Positions 1-12,334 of a stretch of 64,000 bases of DNA are shown piece after piece (the stretch's first letter is position 1; every line of letters starts with the position of its first letter). The position numbers and the translations under genes were made by a program. The notes beneath the pieces were generated by a model. It was not told the DNA's origin. It did not search any database and was given only the letters and a program-made list of their open reading frames with translations. The DNA comes from Rhyzopertha dominica (Eukaryota > Arthropoda > Insecta > Coleoptera > Bostrichidae): the NCBI GenBank assembly GCA_025024175.1, contig QCXZ01000001.1, forward strand, positions 27,584,942 through 27,648,941, in the 5' to 3' direction.

Positions 1-1086
1 ACTAAAATAAATTGGGGGCATGTCGTACATTTAAGCGTTGAACACCTTCATTCTAAACTAAACTAAATTCGAGGTACATATTGCTACACAGTTTTAAATT
101 TATAACAGAGGTGTATTAGCGGTATATTGGTTACAAATACGGTACGAAACTGCATTTTTATTAATTGCACTATGTATTTGCTTCTTTTTAACACCCCGTT
201 CGACTTCGGTTCAGTTAATTTAGTAAATAACTACAACCAATTTCAGTTACCTCAGTTGTTTGAAGTATCGTTTTTAGCGATAACTCAACTAAAAACGTTA
301 ATGGTAATTTGCAAAAATATCAAATATCTGAGAATTGCGCATATTTTTGTAATGCTTCACACAATGAAAACAACCCGACTTAAATATGATTATTAAAGGG
401 TTTCTTTCCATAAATAATTTATACAACGCGGGCGGTGATGATTTCTGAATTCTTCGTGCCATCCTTTTGTAACTGCCGCCAAGCAGATCAAGTTATAGTC
501 ACGAAATTGATAGCTTTATAAAGATTTTCTAACAATTTACAGTTCTATTTTTCTTTCCAAGGTAAGAAATAACAATAATTATTGGTGTAGGAGGCTTGTG
601 GTAACCTCTAGTCTTCACCCTTGCACTGTGGAAGCTTTGTGTAGTACAGCTAAGGTTATTACCACTTATATTGTGAATTTTACCATTGTGGCAGGCTAAA
701 AACAACTTTCAGTCCATCATAGTACAGTTATTTAACAAGTTTACTGTAACCACAACCTCACAAATAAGATACATAATCTAAAAGTTATACGAAACTATGT
801 CATCCCACAGCTCCGAAATGTGAGCTTTCTGCAACCTTAAAGTTGATTATCCCACAAAACACTACAGCATATGTTGAAAATCCTCATTTCCACCCGTTTT
901 CTCATATTAAATTATATCAAATAAGCAGGTACAGGCCAAAGCAACAGTTGTGTTCACTTTCCTGGGAGGTGGCAAATTGATTTAATTGATAATTTTCATA
1001 AGCGCCCTGGATTCATAAATCATTTATATATTGTACAAGCTGAAACAGCAGTCGTTTAGTTGCATCAGTGTAATACTTTCTCCACC
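1..1086. other. AT-rich sequence, no supported gene
   Basis: I see only short ORFs (up to 89 codons) with no recognisable motif, no tandem repeat and no terminal inverted repeats. Probably intergenic or intronic DNA. Confidence 0.5.
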
Positions 1087-1540
1087 CTACCACATTCGCT
1101 TTTGACAAAATGAATTTAACTTTTTGGATGCACTCGGATCTGAGGAATTCAGTAGACGTAATTTGAACATAGCATTGATGTCAAAAGTGCCCCATAGCGG
1201 CAGTTTTAGACACTTATTGGAATTAGATAGCTTCCACCGATCTAGCAAAGGTATGAATTGGACAGTACATGTTGAATTGTTCGTAGGTACTACTTTGCTG
1301 GAGAAGATTTTTGCTAACCAGTTTTGTAGAGAGTATTGGCAATTCTTCCAGTCCCATATCAAAGTTGAATGTCTTCTATGTGATTTTGGAAACAGAACTT
1401 ATGAAGTGTTAACACAACATAGCACAACTAAGGATTACGGACTAATTTTTNCANCAAGCCCGAGGCCGCTTACCACAAAAAAACCTCGACTTAGGCGTGA
1501 GCTTCGCCGAGTGCTAAAATAACGGCGACGAGGCATAGTT
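1087..1540. other. Unexplained segment open on both strands
   Basis: The plus strand is open for 132 codons (1124-1522, with two ambiguous residues from N bases) and the minus strand for 91 codons (1087-1362). Neither translation shows a motif I recognise. The plus reading ends in a basic tail rich in Arg and Lys and has an isolated CLLC in its middle. Being open on both strands with modest GC suggests old element sequence or chance rather than an exon. I cannot assign a function. Confidence 0.15.
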
Positions 1541-2340
1541 AGAGCTGATCCGGAAAATCTTAAATTACTATTTCTATTGCATATAAATACGCATGTTGAC
1601 AATCATGACATCGATATCCCAATTCAAGTAAGCCCATGACTCGACAATATGTATTCGCAAAGAAACCGTCACGCAAACTCATCAGACATGTCAATCACAT
1701 TATACACAGTCTATCTTCGATCGGCGAATGTCATCGGACAGCTTCCGTCGGACCACCTCGCACGATTGTTATTCGATATGCGATCTCCGATGTCATTAGT
1801 TCTGGAAATAGCCTTCTATCTCGTCCCTCGCGGTGCCCCATATAGCATGCAACTGTACGATAAACCGGAAACTTGTAGGGTTAGTTTTAATTTTTGATGG
1901 CCCATCGCATGACTTCCTGCTATAAAACGCCCGGGATTTCCGTGATTGCCGCGACTAATACAGTTTATAAGCGTGGAAGCGGTCGTAGATGACACCTATT
2001 TTGACCACGATGAATAATGATTACGGTGTGAAGGAGGCGATGAAGATCGACTTAAACGATGGTAATTTAAGCCCTTGTCTTTGCTTTAATGCAGGAATAC
2101 CGTAAACTGCAGCGTTTAAATTAAACGATGGTTTAAAATAATTTAATCACGTTCCTTTTGAATACTCACTTCCCTCATTGTCTGACACATAATTCAAGTT
2201 CTTATCGGCTGCTCCACTTATACAGTGTGAAGTTAAAGTTTGGAACAAAATTCATAACTGTTTTATTAATTTATTTAATTTTATTCCTCAGGCAAATGAG
2301 TTTTGTTTCTTCAAATTCCATCCATTTGAGGTTTAAAATA
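1541..2340. other. No supported gene
   Basis: A slightly GC-richer stretch (about 1600-1900) has two overlapping plus-strand ORFs of 69 and 82 codons, both low in conserved character. The rest is AT-rich. No motif recognised. Confidence 0.4.
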
Positions 2341-2346
2341 ATATTA

Positions 2347-2378
2347 TGACGTCACTTGTTTCCAAGCAACGACGTCAT
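2347..2378. promoter_or_regulatory. Palindromic CRE / X-box-like / CRE cluster
   Basis: A perfect CRE octamer TGACGTCA (2347-2354) is followed after three bases by GTTTCCAAGCAAC (2358-2370), which fits the imperfect-palindrome pattern of RFX X-boxes, and then by GACGTCAT (2371-2378), a 7/8 CRE in mirrored orientation. The whole block is nearly a dyad. CRE and X-box motifs are known binding sites for CREB/ATF and RFX factors. Whether this copy is functional, or just the end of a repeat, cannot be told; no gene is recognisable next to it. Confidence 0.35.
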
Positions 2379-2818
2379 CCTGTTCTTTTGTAGAGGAAAG
2401 TTGTACAAAACCGGGTAATGCGGGTCAAACCGGGTACGTCCTTATTCCCGAATCTGGCACCATCTATGAGGTTGTTAGTAAACTAAGCAATGGTTTCGGC
2501 GCCATGGCCGTCAACGAGGAGAACAGCGCGCGTGTAGTGTAGTTTTTTGACTAGAGCAAACATTTTTGGATTTCACGTATTATTTATCGATTCTGTCTGT
2601 AATTTAAGAAACTGTAACTTGTAATTTTGTTTCTGCAGCCTACAATAGTAGGTATATCAAAGATTCATTACTATTTTAAAATCATTTTGACCAAATCACG
2701 CATTATGTTGTTTCTAAACCGCTTGAAGCCATTATTTTTGTTTATGGTTCCGGTATAATCGGCTACTCATGTATGGGACAGTACCAGGTAGTACCCGGTA
2801 GTGCCCCACATTCTAGAC

Positions 2819-3305
2819 AGGCTCCTTTGTCGGCATTCACTGTTTCTCCAAAGGATATTAAGCCAGTGCCACAAGAAACAGAACGAAGGGATAGAAAAAT
2901 GCTAAAAGAAGGGGGAAAGCGGCAATTTTGACATCCTCGCCGTATAAATCAGAATTGGAGTCAGCTCAAGCTTNANAAGAGTAAGGTAAAAAGAAGCTTT
3001 CTGTCACTTNAAATAAGAGAGCTCCAAAGAAACGCAAGAGGAATGATAAAAACTAATCTAACGACAATGTACCCAAAAAAAACGTAATATTTTAGATCCG
3101 GATAGTGGTAATATTTTAGATCCGGATAGTGACTCGTCTTTAGAAGAAGACGATGAAGCGTGCATTTTTTTGCAACGAACTGTATTCTCGGTTTATAAAT
3201 GAGGGGTGGATAAGGTGTGTCAAATACTTGCATTAGGCACATGAGCAATGTAGTAATGCTGACGAAGATGATACTTTTATTTGTGATTTTTGTCTGTAAT
3301 TTGAT
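2819..3305 (+). pseudogene. pogo/Tigger-like transposase, C-terminal remnant
   Basis: The translation, read through frame changes, begins with a proline-rich linker (SPKDIKPVPQ...) and a basic segment ending KAAILTSSPYKSELE. A Lys-rich stretch and an acidic SSLEEDDEAC follow, then a decayed Cys/His module with the layout seen at the C-terminus of many insect pogo/Tigger (jerky-like) transposases: C..C-NELYSR..., GWIRC, and a terminal DEDDTFICDFC-like end at about 3255-3290. The DDE catalytic core and the CENP-B-type DNA-binding domain are absent, so this is a 3' fragment. A 22-bp exact direct duplication lies at about 3088-3131, and there are stops, frameshifts and N bases. Known of the family: cut-and-paste transposases acting in the nucleus. 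Inferred: inactive relic. Confidence 0.6.
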
Positions 3306-3428
3306 TATTCACTGTTAAGTACTAATATTTTTCTACCCTAAATATTTTTTGCGTTATTAAAGCCGTTGGAGAATTTTAAAATTACCAGAAGGTTAAAAAC
3401 AAACTTGTAGTTTTATTGCTATTTCAAA

Positions 3429-3474
3429 GGGGCAAAATCGGGTATAGAAAGAACTTAACACCCGATTTTGCCCC
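3429..3474. repeat. 15-bp perfect hairpin downstream of the pogo-like remnant
   Basis: GGGGCAAAATCGGGT at 3429-3443 is repeated inverted at 3460-3474 with a 16-nt spacer. Related words (CCGGGTA, TAAAACCGGGCAAAT) occur at 2411-2442 and 3484-3500, on both sides of the transposase remnant, so these may be eroded subterminal motifs of the same element. No complete terminal inverted repeat could be drawn. Confidence 0.45.
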
Positions 3475-3499
3475 ATAGAATGGGGTAAAACCGGGCAAA

Positions 3500-4210
3500 T
3501 ACCAATTTGGAAAGAAAATATTGTTATACTGTTGCAGTAGCTTATAATCAGTAAAATAGTTTAGTTTACTTTGCAGCAATCACAGTATGATGTCACAACT
3601 TAATTTAAGCGAATTTTGGCTGCTAGAAATGATTTTATGTAGGGTCCTGATTTTGTCCTACTCTCCCCTAGTGTCAACTTTGTTTTTCTTTCCTTGCATA
3701 GGCATTTTACTGAAAATATGTCACATTTGCTTTATAATAACATATTTAAAATTGAAAATCGAGTAATACGGTAGTAGTAGTCTTATTGTACTGGTCATAC
3801 TGGTCGGCACTCTATATTCCTTCCAAAAGTTTAGAAGATGGGTTCAACTCAGCACTGTAATCAACTCCGACATAAAACCGATTGATGGTCAGTTCAATAT
3901 TCTAGTTGCACAACAGGCACTAGGCAGATAAAAAAATTCATCTAACAAACTTCCTACAGGAAGGAAAGGAAATCTTCCTATAGTGAAATACCTTAAGGCT
4001 GACAAACTTAACGGCTATTTAGATAAATCCCTTTTTAACCTCAATGTCAAAAAATGTTATTTAGCACGTTTCAGAAGAACTAATTGATTTGGATGGAATA
4101 CGATTTTCTAAGTCTCCATCTATTTCAAAATGGAGACGCCACAGATCTTGTATTGATATCAGGCACTCGGGTAATTTTCCCCTAGTGGAGAAGAACACGG
4201 ATCATCTTTC
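3500..4210. other. AT-rich sequence, no supported gene
   Basis: No ORF of interest and no repeat structure seen. The last 200 bases may already belong to the reverse-transcriptase remnant that follows, but I could not read motifs there. Confidence 0.4.
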
Positions 4211-4219
4211 TTAGTTTAT

Positions 4220-4740
4220 ACGTTACAACTTCCGTAGAGACGACTTTCAGTATTGAGGAAAGATTGGTCTGTATTTTATTAATTAATCTGTGAATGAAGT
4301 CTAAGAACGTTTATACGTGTATGCAGATTTAAGGAAAACGTTTAATGTTGTTAATCATAGAATACTATTGCTTAAGCTGAAACACTACGGACTGTATAGT
4401 GGGTCAGAACGCTGAGTACAAAACGTATAGTGGGGTTACCCAAGGATCCAATCTTGGACCTAAAATGTTTAAAATATTTATTAACGATCCAGGCCCGTCG
4501 ATTGCAGTTTTTCTGAAGAGTTACTGCTCTACGCTATGACCAAAATCGACTTTTTTTTGTAAGAATATCTTTACTGATTGTCTGAATGATCAGCGCATCG
4601 CCACAATTGCTGATAGTCTCAATAAAATCCCCATTGGACACAAGTGTTACAATCAAACCAAAGTCAAATTAAATGGGTCGAAAAATCGCATTTTTTTCTT
4701 CTACTTCCAGGAACTCACGAAATTATATTAATTATTAACC
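4220..4740 (+). pseudogene. Non-LTR retrotransposon reverse transcriptase remnant
   Basis: Reading through several frames gives consecutive RT pieces in the right order. A palm-start segment resembles D-x-x-K-T-F-N-V-V-N-H followed by LLLKLKHYGL (4320-4400). Next comes a GVTQGSNLGPKMFKIFIND block (4430-4485), matching the G-V-P-Q-G-S-x-L-G-P-L-x-F signature. Then LLYA-x-TKI (4520-4550) is a damaged version of the YADD catalytic box in which the aspartates are lost to a small deletion. A weaker continuation runs to about 4740. The general pattern is that of Jockey/CR1-type non-LTR elements. Both ends are missing and the frame is broken many times, so it is an old inactive fragment. Confidence 0.65.
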
Positions 4741-7700
4741 ATAACTTATTGTACTTTTACCAATGAAGAACATAATTGAAAATATGCTTACTTTCCATAA
4801 ACTTCTAATACCGTACTCAGGCACAGAAAGGCTTGCACCATCACTTTATTTTTTAAGTTGAGTGACTTCTTGTAATAGTAGGTAGTTTAATGTGACTATT
4901 TACTAGTACCTACATATTATTACTACGGACTGCGTGCGCTCAAACGTGTCGCTTGCCGATCATTTCTGTCCCAGTAAATCCAGCAGTGTCCCGTCCAACT
5001 CATGTATTCACGCTTCCTTTTCAACTGTAAAACCTCATTGAATGCTGAAATCACGGGATTCCTCATGGGATGACACCGAGCTGAAAGTCTCACAGATTTA
5101 ATTTCCGGTCACTGGTTTCGTCGTTACGCACTCGCTCAACTCGCTGATTCACTCCACAAAAAGCGGAGATGTCAGTTTTTTTTCCAGAGACCGCCCGTAG
5201 CAGACAGAGTAAATAAACTGATATTTCGAAATGAAAATTGTAGTCTAAACGTTTGTCTATTATTATGTTAGGCACAAAGTAAGAAGTCGCTGGAAGAGTA
5301 GAGTGCATCGTGACTGGATCTCAGTGTATAATACACACATTAATTGTAAAGTCATCCTATAACCCATAATACGAAATGCTGAAAGCAGAATATCCAACCT
5401 CGGTTTATGGGTAACAAACAAATGCTGCCAAGCAGTTTTTAGCTTTAAAAAAGGACGTTATCGTTTTATTTTGTACGTATGAAAGGTATTAACGTAATTT
5501 GACTCGAATGCAGCAAAAAAACAATAATTGCGGCATTTATGTTGTAAGAAATTTGGAATTAAATGTATAGTGGATTGTATTTGTGTGCTGCATGGGTAAC
5601 TGCAAATCTAAATAAAATCTTTCATTGTGTGTCCTCCATTTTTCTTCCTGACGTAATCGTCGTACATTCAGCAGTAGCCCCAAGATAGTACCCCATTTCA
5701 TTTTTTATTTGAAAAAGTATCAATTAAGAAAATCATCAAGTCTGTTTGATCTGTTAACGGGCAAAAAAGGCCTAAAATAATGGAGGTGATTGATTGCTTA
5801 CAACTAACAGAATTGGTTAATATCATTTATCCAACTTCGATTTTACAAATATAGCATGTTGGTAGATTTGAAGTAGACAGTGATACTCGACACTGGCAAA
5901 TGACACTTTTTTGTTGACAGTGCGTGTACTTGAAAGTTTGTGGTTTATGTAGGTTCAAGAAGACATAACTGTGAACTGCATACATGTGGTTAGAACATAA
6001 TTGGTAAGTGAACCACAATATACAGCAGGTACAACAATAAAAACTACAGTAACTCTATGTATTGTTTCACTTCCCGAAAGTCCAAAGAATTCTTCGTTCG
6101 TTAAGTATTATTGATGAAAAGTGATAAAGACTTAAGAGTCGTGAAAATGAAAGTTTTAGTATGTTACACGAAGGTCTTACGAGCATATGACCCCTTTCAA
6201 GCTAGTGGGATTATCCCACAGACAATAACAAGCTTTAAATCTTGGAGTGCCTGATTTACAGCCAGACATTATCCTGACTTATCATACTGACCATAATTAA
6301 TTTATGCGCCCTAAATCCTGAAGGAACGCATAAAAAGGAAGTAATAACTCACAATAGGACCAACACGTATCTGATCCGGTCATACAGCGACTATAAATCG
6401 ACAACTTCATTAAGTCGAGTGTCCTTAATAGACTGTTGAAATCTAATAGACCAATCCACGTTTTGTCCCACACCCAGCCAATTCAATTAAGCGAATCCAA
6501 TTACACACTTATCAAGGTTAAAAGGGTTTATGCTCGACCCAAAAAAATTATTGTCTTTTTCTCACAAAGCGCTGGCGCGAAACCCGGCAGGATGATGTAT
6601 CGTCCGACCAGTGTACAACAGATGGGACACCTAATCCTGAGAAAAACACACATTAAACCTAGCTGGAATTGTCACGGTATCATCGAAGCGACGGGGTGAG
6701 TAATTCGACTCGAGGGCCCAGATAAAGTCTCACCTAACACCCCCGCAGCGGACGGGTGAATCGGGTTCACACGGTAATTCCCACTTGGTTCACCCGGATT
6801 TAGGTTTTTTCGTGGGGGCGTGGATTTCGCAATACCAGGTCATATTACGTTGTTTAGCTGTAAATCGGGAGCTTTTCGATGTAATTTGGCACTCAGAGTT
6901 TTTTTGGACACTCTTTTGTGTTAAATTATACCTATAGGTAATATGCGCTAAAATAGACATGAAATAATAAAGATGAAGCGGCAGCTGGCGCTTAGCTAAA
7001 ATTTCCTCTATTTTTCCAACCTATAAACCACGTTTTGTATTAATGTTATAAGTTTATTCTAAGAATTACAGCTAAGTAATAAAATGTGGATATTGTTCTT
7101 TTAAAACTCACCATTAGTTATTAAGTCCTTGCATAATAAGTATCATTTTTAACCATACTTGTGTGTCGACAAAAAGCGAACATATTTCTCATAATCTGCT
7201 ACGTTTATTGCACCCTCTGTTTCTGAATCTATGAGATTTAACCTTGATCTCATAGTGAGCTTTAATTTAGCCTGCAAACTTATGTCAAATAAGAACTCTA
7301 TACGAGTTGATTCTTGTATGGAAGGTGTGCACGCCGTTTATGGGTTTTACCCAGATGCAGTATTTTTATGACTAAGTGCGAGAGCAATTGTCGGTACCCT
7401 TGATCTGTAGGCGCTCTTTGAGGTGTCGGCATGTATTTTTATTACACCCTATCTGTACTTTTGTTCCCCTGCTCCAACATCTGTGTTTTGGGGATGTATT
7501 TTGTAACAAGTTAAGTAGTCAGAAATTGTAAGTAGAAGAGTTCAGTTCCAGCAACAGAACGTTTCACACCGCTGAGAACAACCTTTCATTTCTTTCACCA
7601 AAATAAGTGTAAATATGTGTGATATTGTTAGTTAATAAAAGCGTTCTAGTAAACCGGCATTTTCATGCGAATGTAACGCGAAAGCTGCAATTCATGTTCA

Positions 7701-9084
7701 AATTTTTCGGTTTGTTACAGAAGGCATTTCATATCCCCAGATTCGTTTCCTACAAATTGCCATTATTTAAACACTAGGACATTTTTTTAAATGAGCCAAA
7801 TTAGCTTTTCTTGTGTTTGTTGCTTCCGGTAAGCTTATTTCTCGTTGGCAAAAGTATGTGGATATTTTGATTAAATATACTGATATTTATTAAGAAGCAA
7901 AATGTGTATTTTAATTCCACCTGGTTTNACATTTACCATGGAATAACCTAATATTATAATTTCTGACCTCGTTTTATTTTAAAGAAAGTACCTGTGCTAG
8001 TAGGAGCGGATTNAAAAGTACTTAGTTCTTTCAGTTTTTAATTAATAATGGCAGATTTAATAAAACTCGTTCCATGAATTGTTTATGATAATAATATAAT
8101 TTACACGGTCAAAACATTCTTTATTTCCAAAGATGCTTTGACAACATTTTTCATCATACATACATTTTAACGACGATTCGTGTCTATAATCTTCCTTGCA
8201 CTGATAATTNTATAATAATTTACCAACCTACTTAAGCTGTTAACATCTGATACTACGCTACATAATCCAACNTATACAAGTTGTTTTCTACTATCATATT
8301 TAGTACTTTGCCATTTCATAAAAAAATCTTGAAAGCCTTCATTTTTGTTTAATCGACTTTTGGCATTCTTTTCTTGAGTAGTACTACCTTACGCAACAAC
8401 TCAACATTGTCGAATTTGCAGTTGTTAAAAATGTGCATTTATACACGCACACACATAAAAATATATTTTAATACACCAAAGTTGTACGCTAGAATAAGTG
8501 AAACTAAATTAAACCCACAAGGATATAAAAGGACGAAACTGTATATAAAATGATAAAGTTTCTGACAGACATCAAACAATGCCTACCTCTTGGTGGACAT
8601 TTTCAAAAGTGTTAACGACGAAGACTTATAGGCATAACAGTATAAATATGAAATTTTATTTCTACTTTAATTTTACCAACTACGACCCAGTTTATTCGAA
8701 TGAGAAACATATGATTTTCGAATTTAATAAATGAAGTCCGCCAATTCAGGACGTAGTCAGCCATCAATTATGCATCATCTTTTATGCTGACAAGTTTAAT
8801 TTGTATGTTGTTCTACTTTAAATGCCATGAACAACCATAACCATTTTGTTTTGGTCTGTGTAGAAATCTAATAATGGCTGAAGCAATGAAAACAGCAATT
8901 GACAACTAAATACCTTAATATTTTATGGTTCTAAAGCATTTAAGAAAGTAGTAATATTTTTGAAGGAGTGTATCCAGTATTTTTGCGCTCGAAGGTCTAA
9001 CAAAAGCTTTCCGTGTCAAACAGATCCAGTATTTGTCTCAAATCCGCTAGCCATACTACAGATAAAAACAACAGAATCTTTATT
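4741..9084. other. 4.3 kb without a recognisable gene
   Basis: ORFs here are short (72 codons at 5090-5308 minus, 63 at 5827-6018 minus, 87 at 6436-6699 plus) and carry no motif I know. The segment around 6540-6830 is GC-richer, with several GGGTGAATCGGG/GGTTCACCCGG-like words in opposite orientation, possibly an eroded repeat. The remainder is AT-rich. Confidence 0.45.
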
Positions 9085-9163
9085 AACATGTATGATATTT
9101 TTTAATGGGTTTTACAGGCATATGAAGAAATGAAAAAGTATTGCCAGCCTTGACCGAGATTTG
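9085..9163. repeat. 79-bp direct repeat, copy 1 (includes tRNA-like 3' half)
   Basis: Identical to 9446-9524. It contains the 3' flank and the 3' end (acceptor strand plus most of the T arm) of the tRNA-like sequence at 9146-9217, so the tRNA 3' end is present twice, 361 bp apart. Possible causes are a tandem duplication that lost the rest of the second copy, or an assembly duplication. Confidence 0.9.
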
Positions 9164-9217
9164 AACTCGGGCCTTTTGAACACTAGTCAAACGCTCTATC
9201 CACTGAGCTACCAAGGC
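9146..9217 (-). tRNA. tRNA-Thr(AGT)-like sequence, gene or tRNA-derived repeat head
   Basis: Read on the minus strand the 72 nt fold as a canonical cloverleaf. The acceptor is GCCTTGG paired with TCAAGGC (one G-T pair), with a D stem GCTC/GAGC, anticodon stem TTTGA/TCAAA with loop CTAGTGT, 4-nt variable loop, T stem CCGAG/CTCGG with loop TTCAAAT, and discriminator T. The anticodon at positions 34-36 is AGT (threonine). The A box (TAGCTCAGTGG) fits well; the B box (AGTTCAAATCT) is acceptable. Against a plain tRNA gene: the sequence at 29241-29313 shares not only the tRNA part but also flanking words on both sides (TGAATAGGGC upstream, AATACTTTTTCAT downstream). That suggests a dispersed tRNA-derived repeat. 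No T-run terminator stands immediately after the 3' end. Confidence 0.55.
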
Positions 9218-9445
9218 CCTATTCAGAATCGAGGTCAAAGCGGCATATATTCATCAAAGTTATGTAATGCTGCTGAATGCCATCCAGCGCATTTACAGTT
9301 GAATCGCTCGTCGCTCGTTATTTGCGAGCTTCGGAGCGCAATTCACTGCGGCGGCCAGATTGTGGCGACCAGCAGCTAATTACAACCCAATTATATATTA
9401 TTATATACAGTGAAAGTTAATTACTGCCTGAATTGAGTTCTTATG

Positions 9446-9524
9446 AACATGTATGATATTTTTTAATGGGTTTTACAGGCATATGAAGAAATGAAAAAGT
9501 ATTGCCAGCCTTGACCGAGATTTG
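9446..9524. repeat. 79-bp direct repeat, copy 2
   Basis: Exact copy of 9085-9163. After its last shared base the sequence diverges, so only about 18 nt of the tRNA-like 3' end are present and this copy cannot fold as a tRNA. Confidence 0.9.
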
Positions 9525-12327
9525 TTTATCGTTTCGTCGAATTTTATACTTAAAAGATCAAACGCTTGCATATAATTAAATGTAGGTAAATAAAACGCTT
9601 TTGTCCCAAAACCAATATAAACCCTATAAGTAAAGCAAAAAAATGCAGTATTTTATGAGCTTTCTAACTAAGTTAAAAATGTTCAGTCTAAATTTATTCT
9701 ATTTGGTCCTAATGCAACCAAGCAAGTTCGTAACACTTTTTTGTATTGTAACATACCTAGTATCCATTACCATCATTTTTTCTTCGTTGAGAATAATGAA
9801 ATAGTATACTTCGTTTCATATATGTGACATCAGCTTCATTGATCCTGTCCCTTAGCGCAGGTATATCTTCTTTTTGCGCGAAAGCTCGAATTTCGCAGAA
9901 CCTAGCTACCCGATAACTCCGTCGATCAGCTGGATGTAAGACACTCTTTCATTTTTTATTTACGATTGATGGTGAGCAAGGTCGTGCTACCCTCATCACT
10001 TATCCAGACGCTTGTCAATGATTAATTTAGTGTCTGGTTTCGGATAAAAACCAGAAGAAAATTCAAGGGCAACGCCAACGCGATTATAATTTTACAGATA
10101 TGAAGGGCCTGCGAACTATTTGTTATACAAACACGCATTTACGTTCGTCTAATAGGTAAACCTTTTTAAGTCTAAAATTTATAACCACAGCGTATTAAAC
10201 TAATCCATTCCCTAAGTGGATTGCATACTACATCTCTGTTTAACACCAGTACATAAAAGTAATTCAATTTTAATAACAGAACCAGGATTCTTATTTTTAA
10301 TTAATACATATGTGGACATTTCTGTATATTTTGGGAGCAACTCACACTCAACTAGCAATTTTTTTATTCACATGTTCATGACGCTGATCAGGTATAAAAC
10401 AAAAATCTCGTTCGCGTCTTTTTCTACCTAGCCATCATTTCGAAATTACACAGAGGAAGCATATAGAGATGTTTTGTTTATTTTTCTCTCAACCTTTACA
10501 AATAAAAAATAATAGGTACTTTTCATTCTTTATTTTACAGATTATTTAACACTCCTTTTTCAAAAAGTTACTTTAAAAAACTTCAGGTATAATTAAAATG
10601 CATGTCTAGCTATATAGCTTTGTCATCATTTGCTGACAGATGGCATTGCCATCCTAAATTTTTACTTTCAGGTATAATTCTTCAAATTGCTTTTAACATT
10701 GTGGTCTAGCAAATGATTTGTTCGTTTATGTTTTGATCTGACCATGGCTAAATAAAGCCAAGAACAGTTTTTCAACCTAATACTAGGGTTGATAAAACTT
10801 TGACAAAACAAAATGTGATGATAAAGCTTGGAACATAGGTAATTCATGCTGCGCTAAATTTTGTTTGTTTTTCGGTTCCAACAATTTCTTTTCCCATTAA
10901 ATTTGCGTCTTTATTCTAATGTAAATGCCTCTTTTTTTCGAAAAAATTGCTATGTAAGGAACAATTTGTTTACATCATCGTGTAGGTAATAAGAAGTTCT
11001 ATGTAAAATGTAATAAAAAAATTTGGGTTATCATTTTAAATCATTAAGTTCCAGTCTTTATCACCACACTGTATACATGTAATTTAAGAGTGCAAGAACC
11101 TATAGCTTAGAAAAATATACAAAACTGAGACGTTATGTTATGTCAGCTACAGAAGACACATAAATGAAAGCAGTCTGCTCAAGGATATGATTAATTGAAT
11201 TCGAGATAGACCCTGACTTTGAAAACAAATTAGGGCATCTTATTAGTGTGATTCACTGTCTGTACTAATTGCGAGTTTGACAGCTGTTATTAATTAACAA
11301 CAATCATTTGGGACCGCTGCGTTTATATAAATGTGTAAAGCATCATGAAGGCCGCGAGTTAACGAAAATAGAATAGTGACATTTGAAAACAATGCAGAGT
11401 AGAGCTGTTTATCACCAGAGCGAATAATTTGAATGAAACCGTATAGAACGTTAGTATTACTGCCTCTTCAGTTAAAGTGAAACTTGACTTTTGCGATGCA
11501 CGATCGACAACGGCGCCGGTATAACTGGACAATGTGGAATTCCATGACCGGAAACGGTCAGTGCAGGAAGGCTAATAATTGATTTCCGGTTACGTTAGCG
11601 AGCTCGCTTTTTGGTCTCAAAAATCTGAATACGGACGGACCAATTACGCGTTTATCTCCAAGGTGAAGTGGCCAATGCATTTTCAAGTGCTTCCGTTCCG
11701 AAATTGATCTTGATGCTCTGTAGTGCGGCTGGAAATAGAATTAAGCTGAATAGTGGCCCAGCAAGTGATGCTCTTATTAGTGGGTTTATCAATTAGGTTC
11801 GGTTGTGGTGTTTGTTTGGTCGATTGAGAACGATGTGGGTTAGTTCCTTTCGGGACTGGAGATATAAAAAAGACGTTATATGATACTACTTTTACTTCCC
11901 GGTACTTACATTTTTCAGTACATTTATAATGATAAAATACAAATGCAAGTGATTAATACTAAACATACATTAAAAAGGAAGTGTCGGGCTTCTGCTATAT
12001 ATGAAGTGCTTAAGAAGAACAGAAAAAAAAATCATAAATACAAATGAATTTAATTTTAATTAGGTAGCTTGGAAACAAGCTGATTGAACGTATGTGCTTT
12101 GTCTCGCTTGATTTATTAGATTATCAAAGAGATAACAGCGTTATACTAAACTCAGATGTGCAGAATTTTGCTTGCATCCCCTTTTTTACAGGGGTTGTAA
12201 AATACAGTTGTAAAATCTCTCAACTGGGTTTGAAGGCCGACTTTATAATTTCGACAATATCAAAGGCGTACTGGACGTGGGAATTTCTATTTGTGTATTT
12301 GCCAAATGTTTTTTCTGATGCTGAGCA
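9525..12327. other. 2.8 kb without a recognisable gene
   Basis: AT-rich sequence with short ORFs only (71 codons at 10216-10431 plus, 79 at 12092-12331 plus). A GC-richer patch at about 9840-10090 and another at 11480-11720 gave no motif in six frames. No tandem repeats or convincing inverted ends seen. Confidence 0.45.
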
Positions 12328-12334
12328 TTAATTT

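Noticed and set aside
3255..3300. CTGACGA near 3258 as a hammerhead core
   Set aside because: It is in the acidic tail of the pogo-like ORF, with no GAAA at the right distance and no pairing stems.
9085..9524. Integrated element with att sites at a tRNA 3' end
   Set aside because: The direct repeat duplicating a tRNA 3' end mimics this, but the window is clearly animal-like, the inserted 361 bp have no integrase, and tandem duplication explains the layout.
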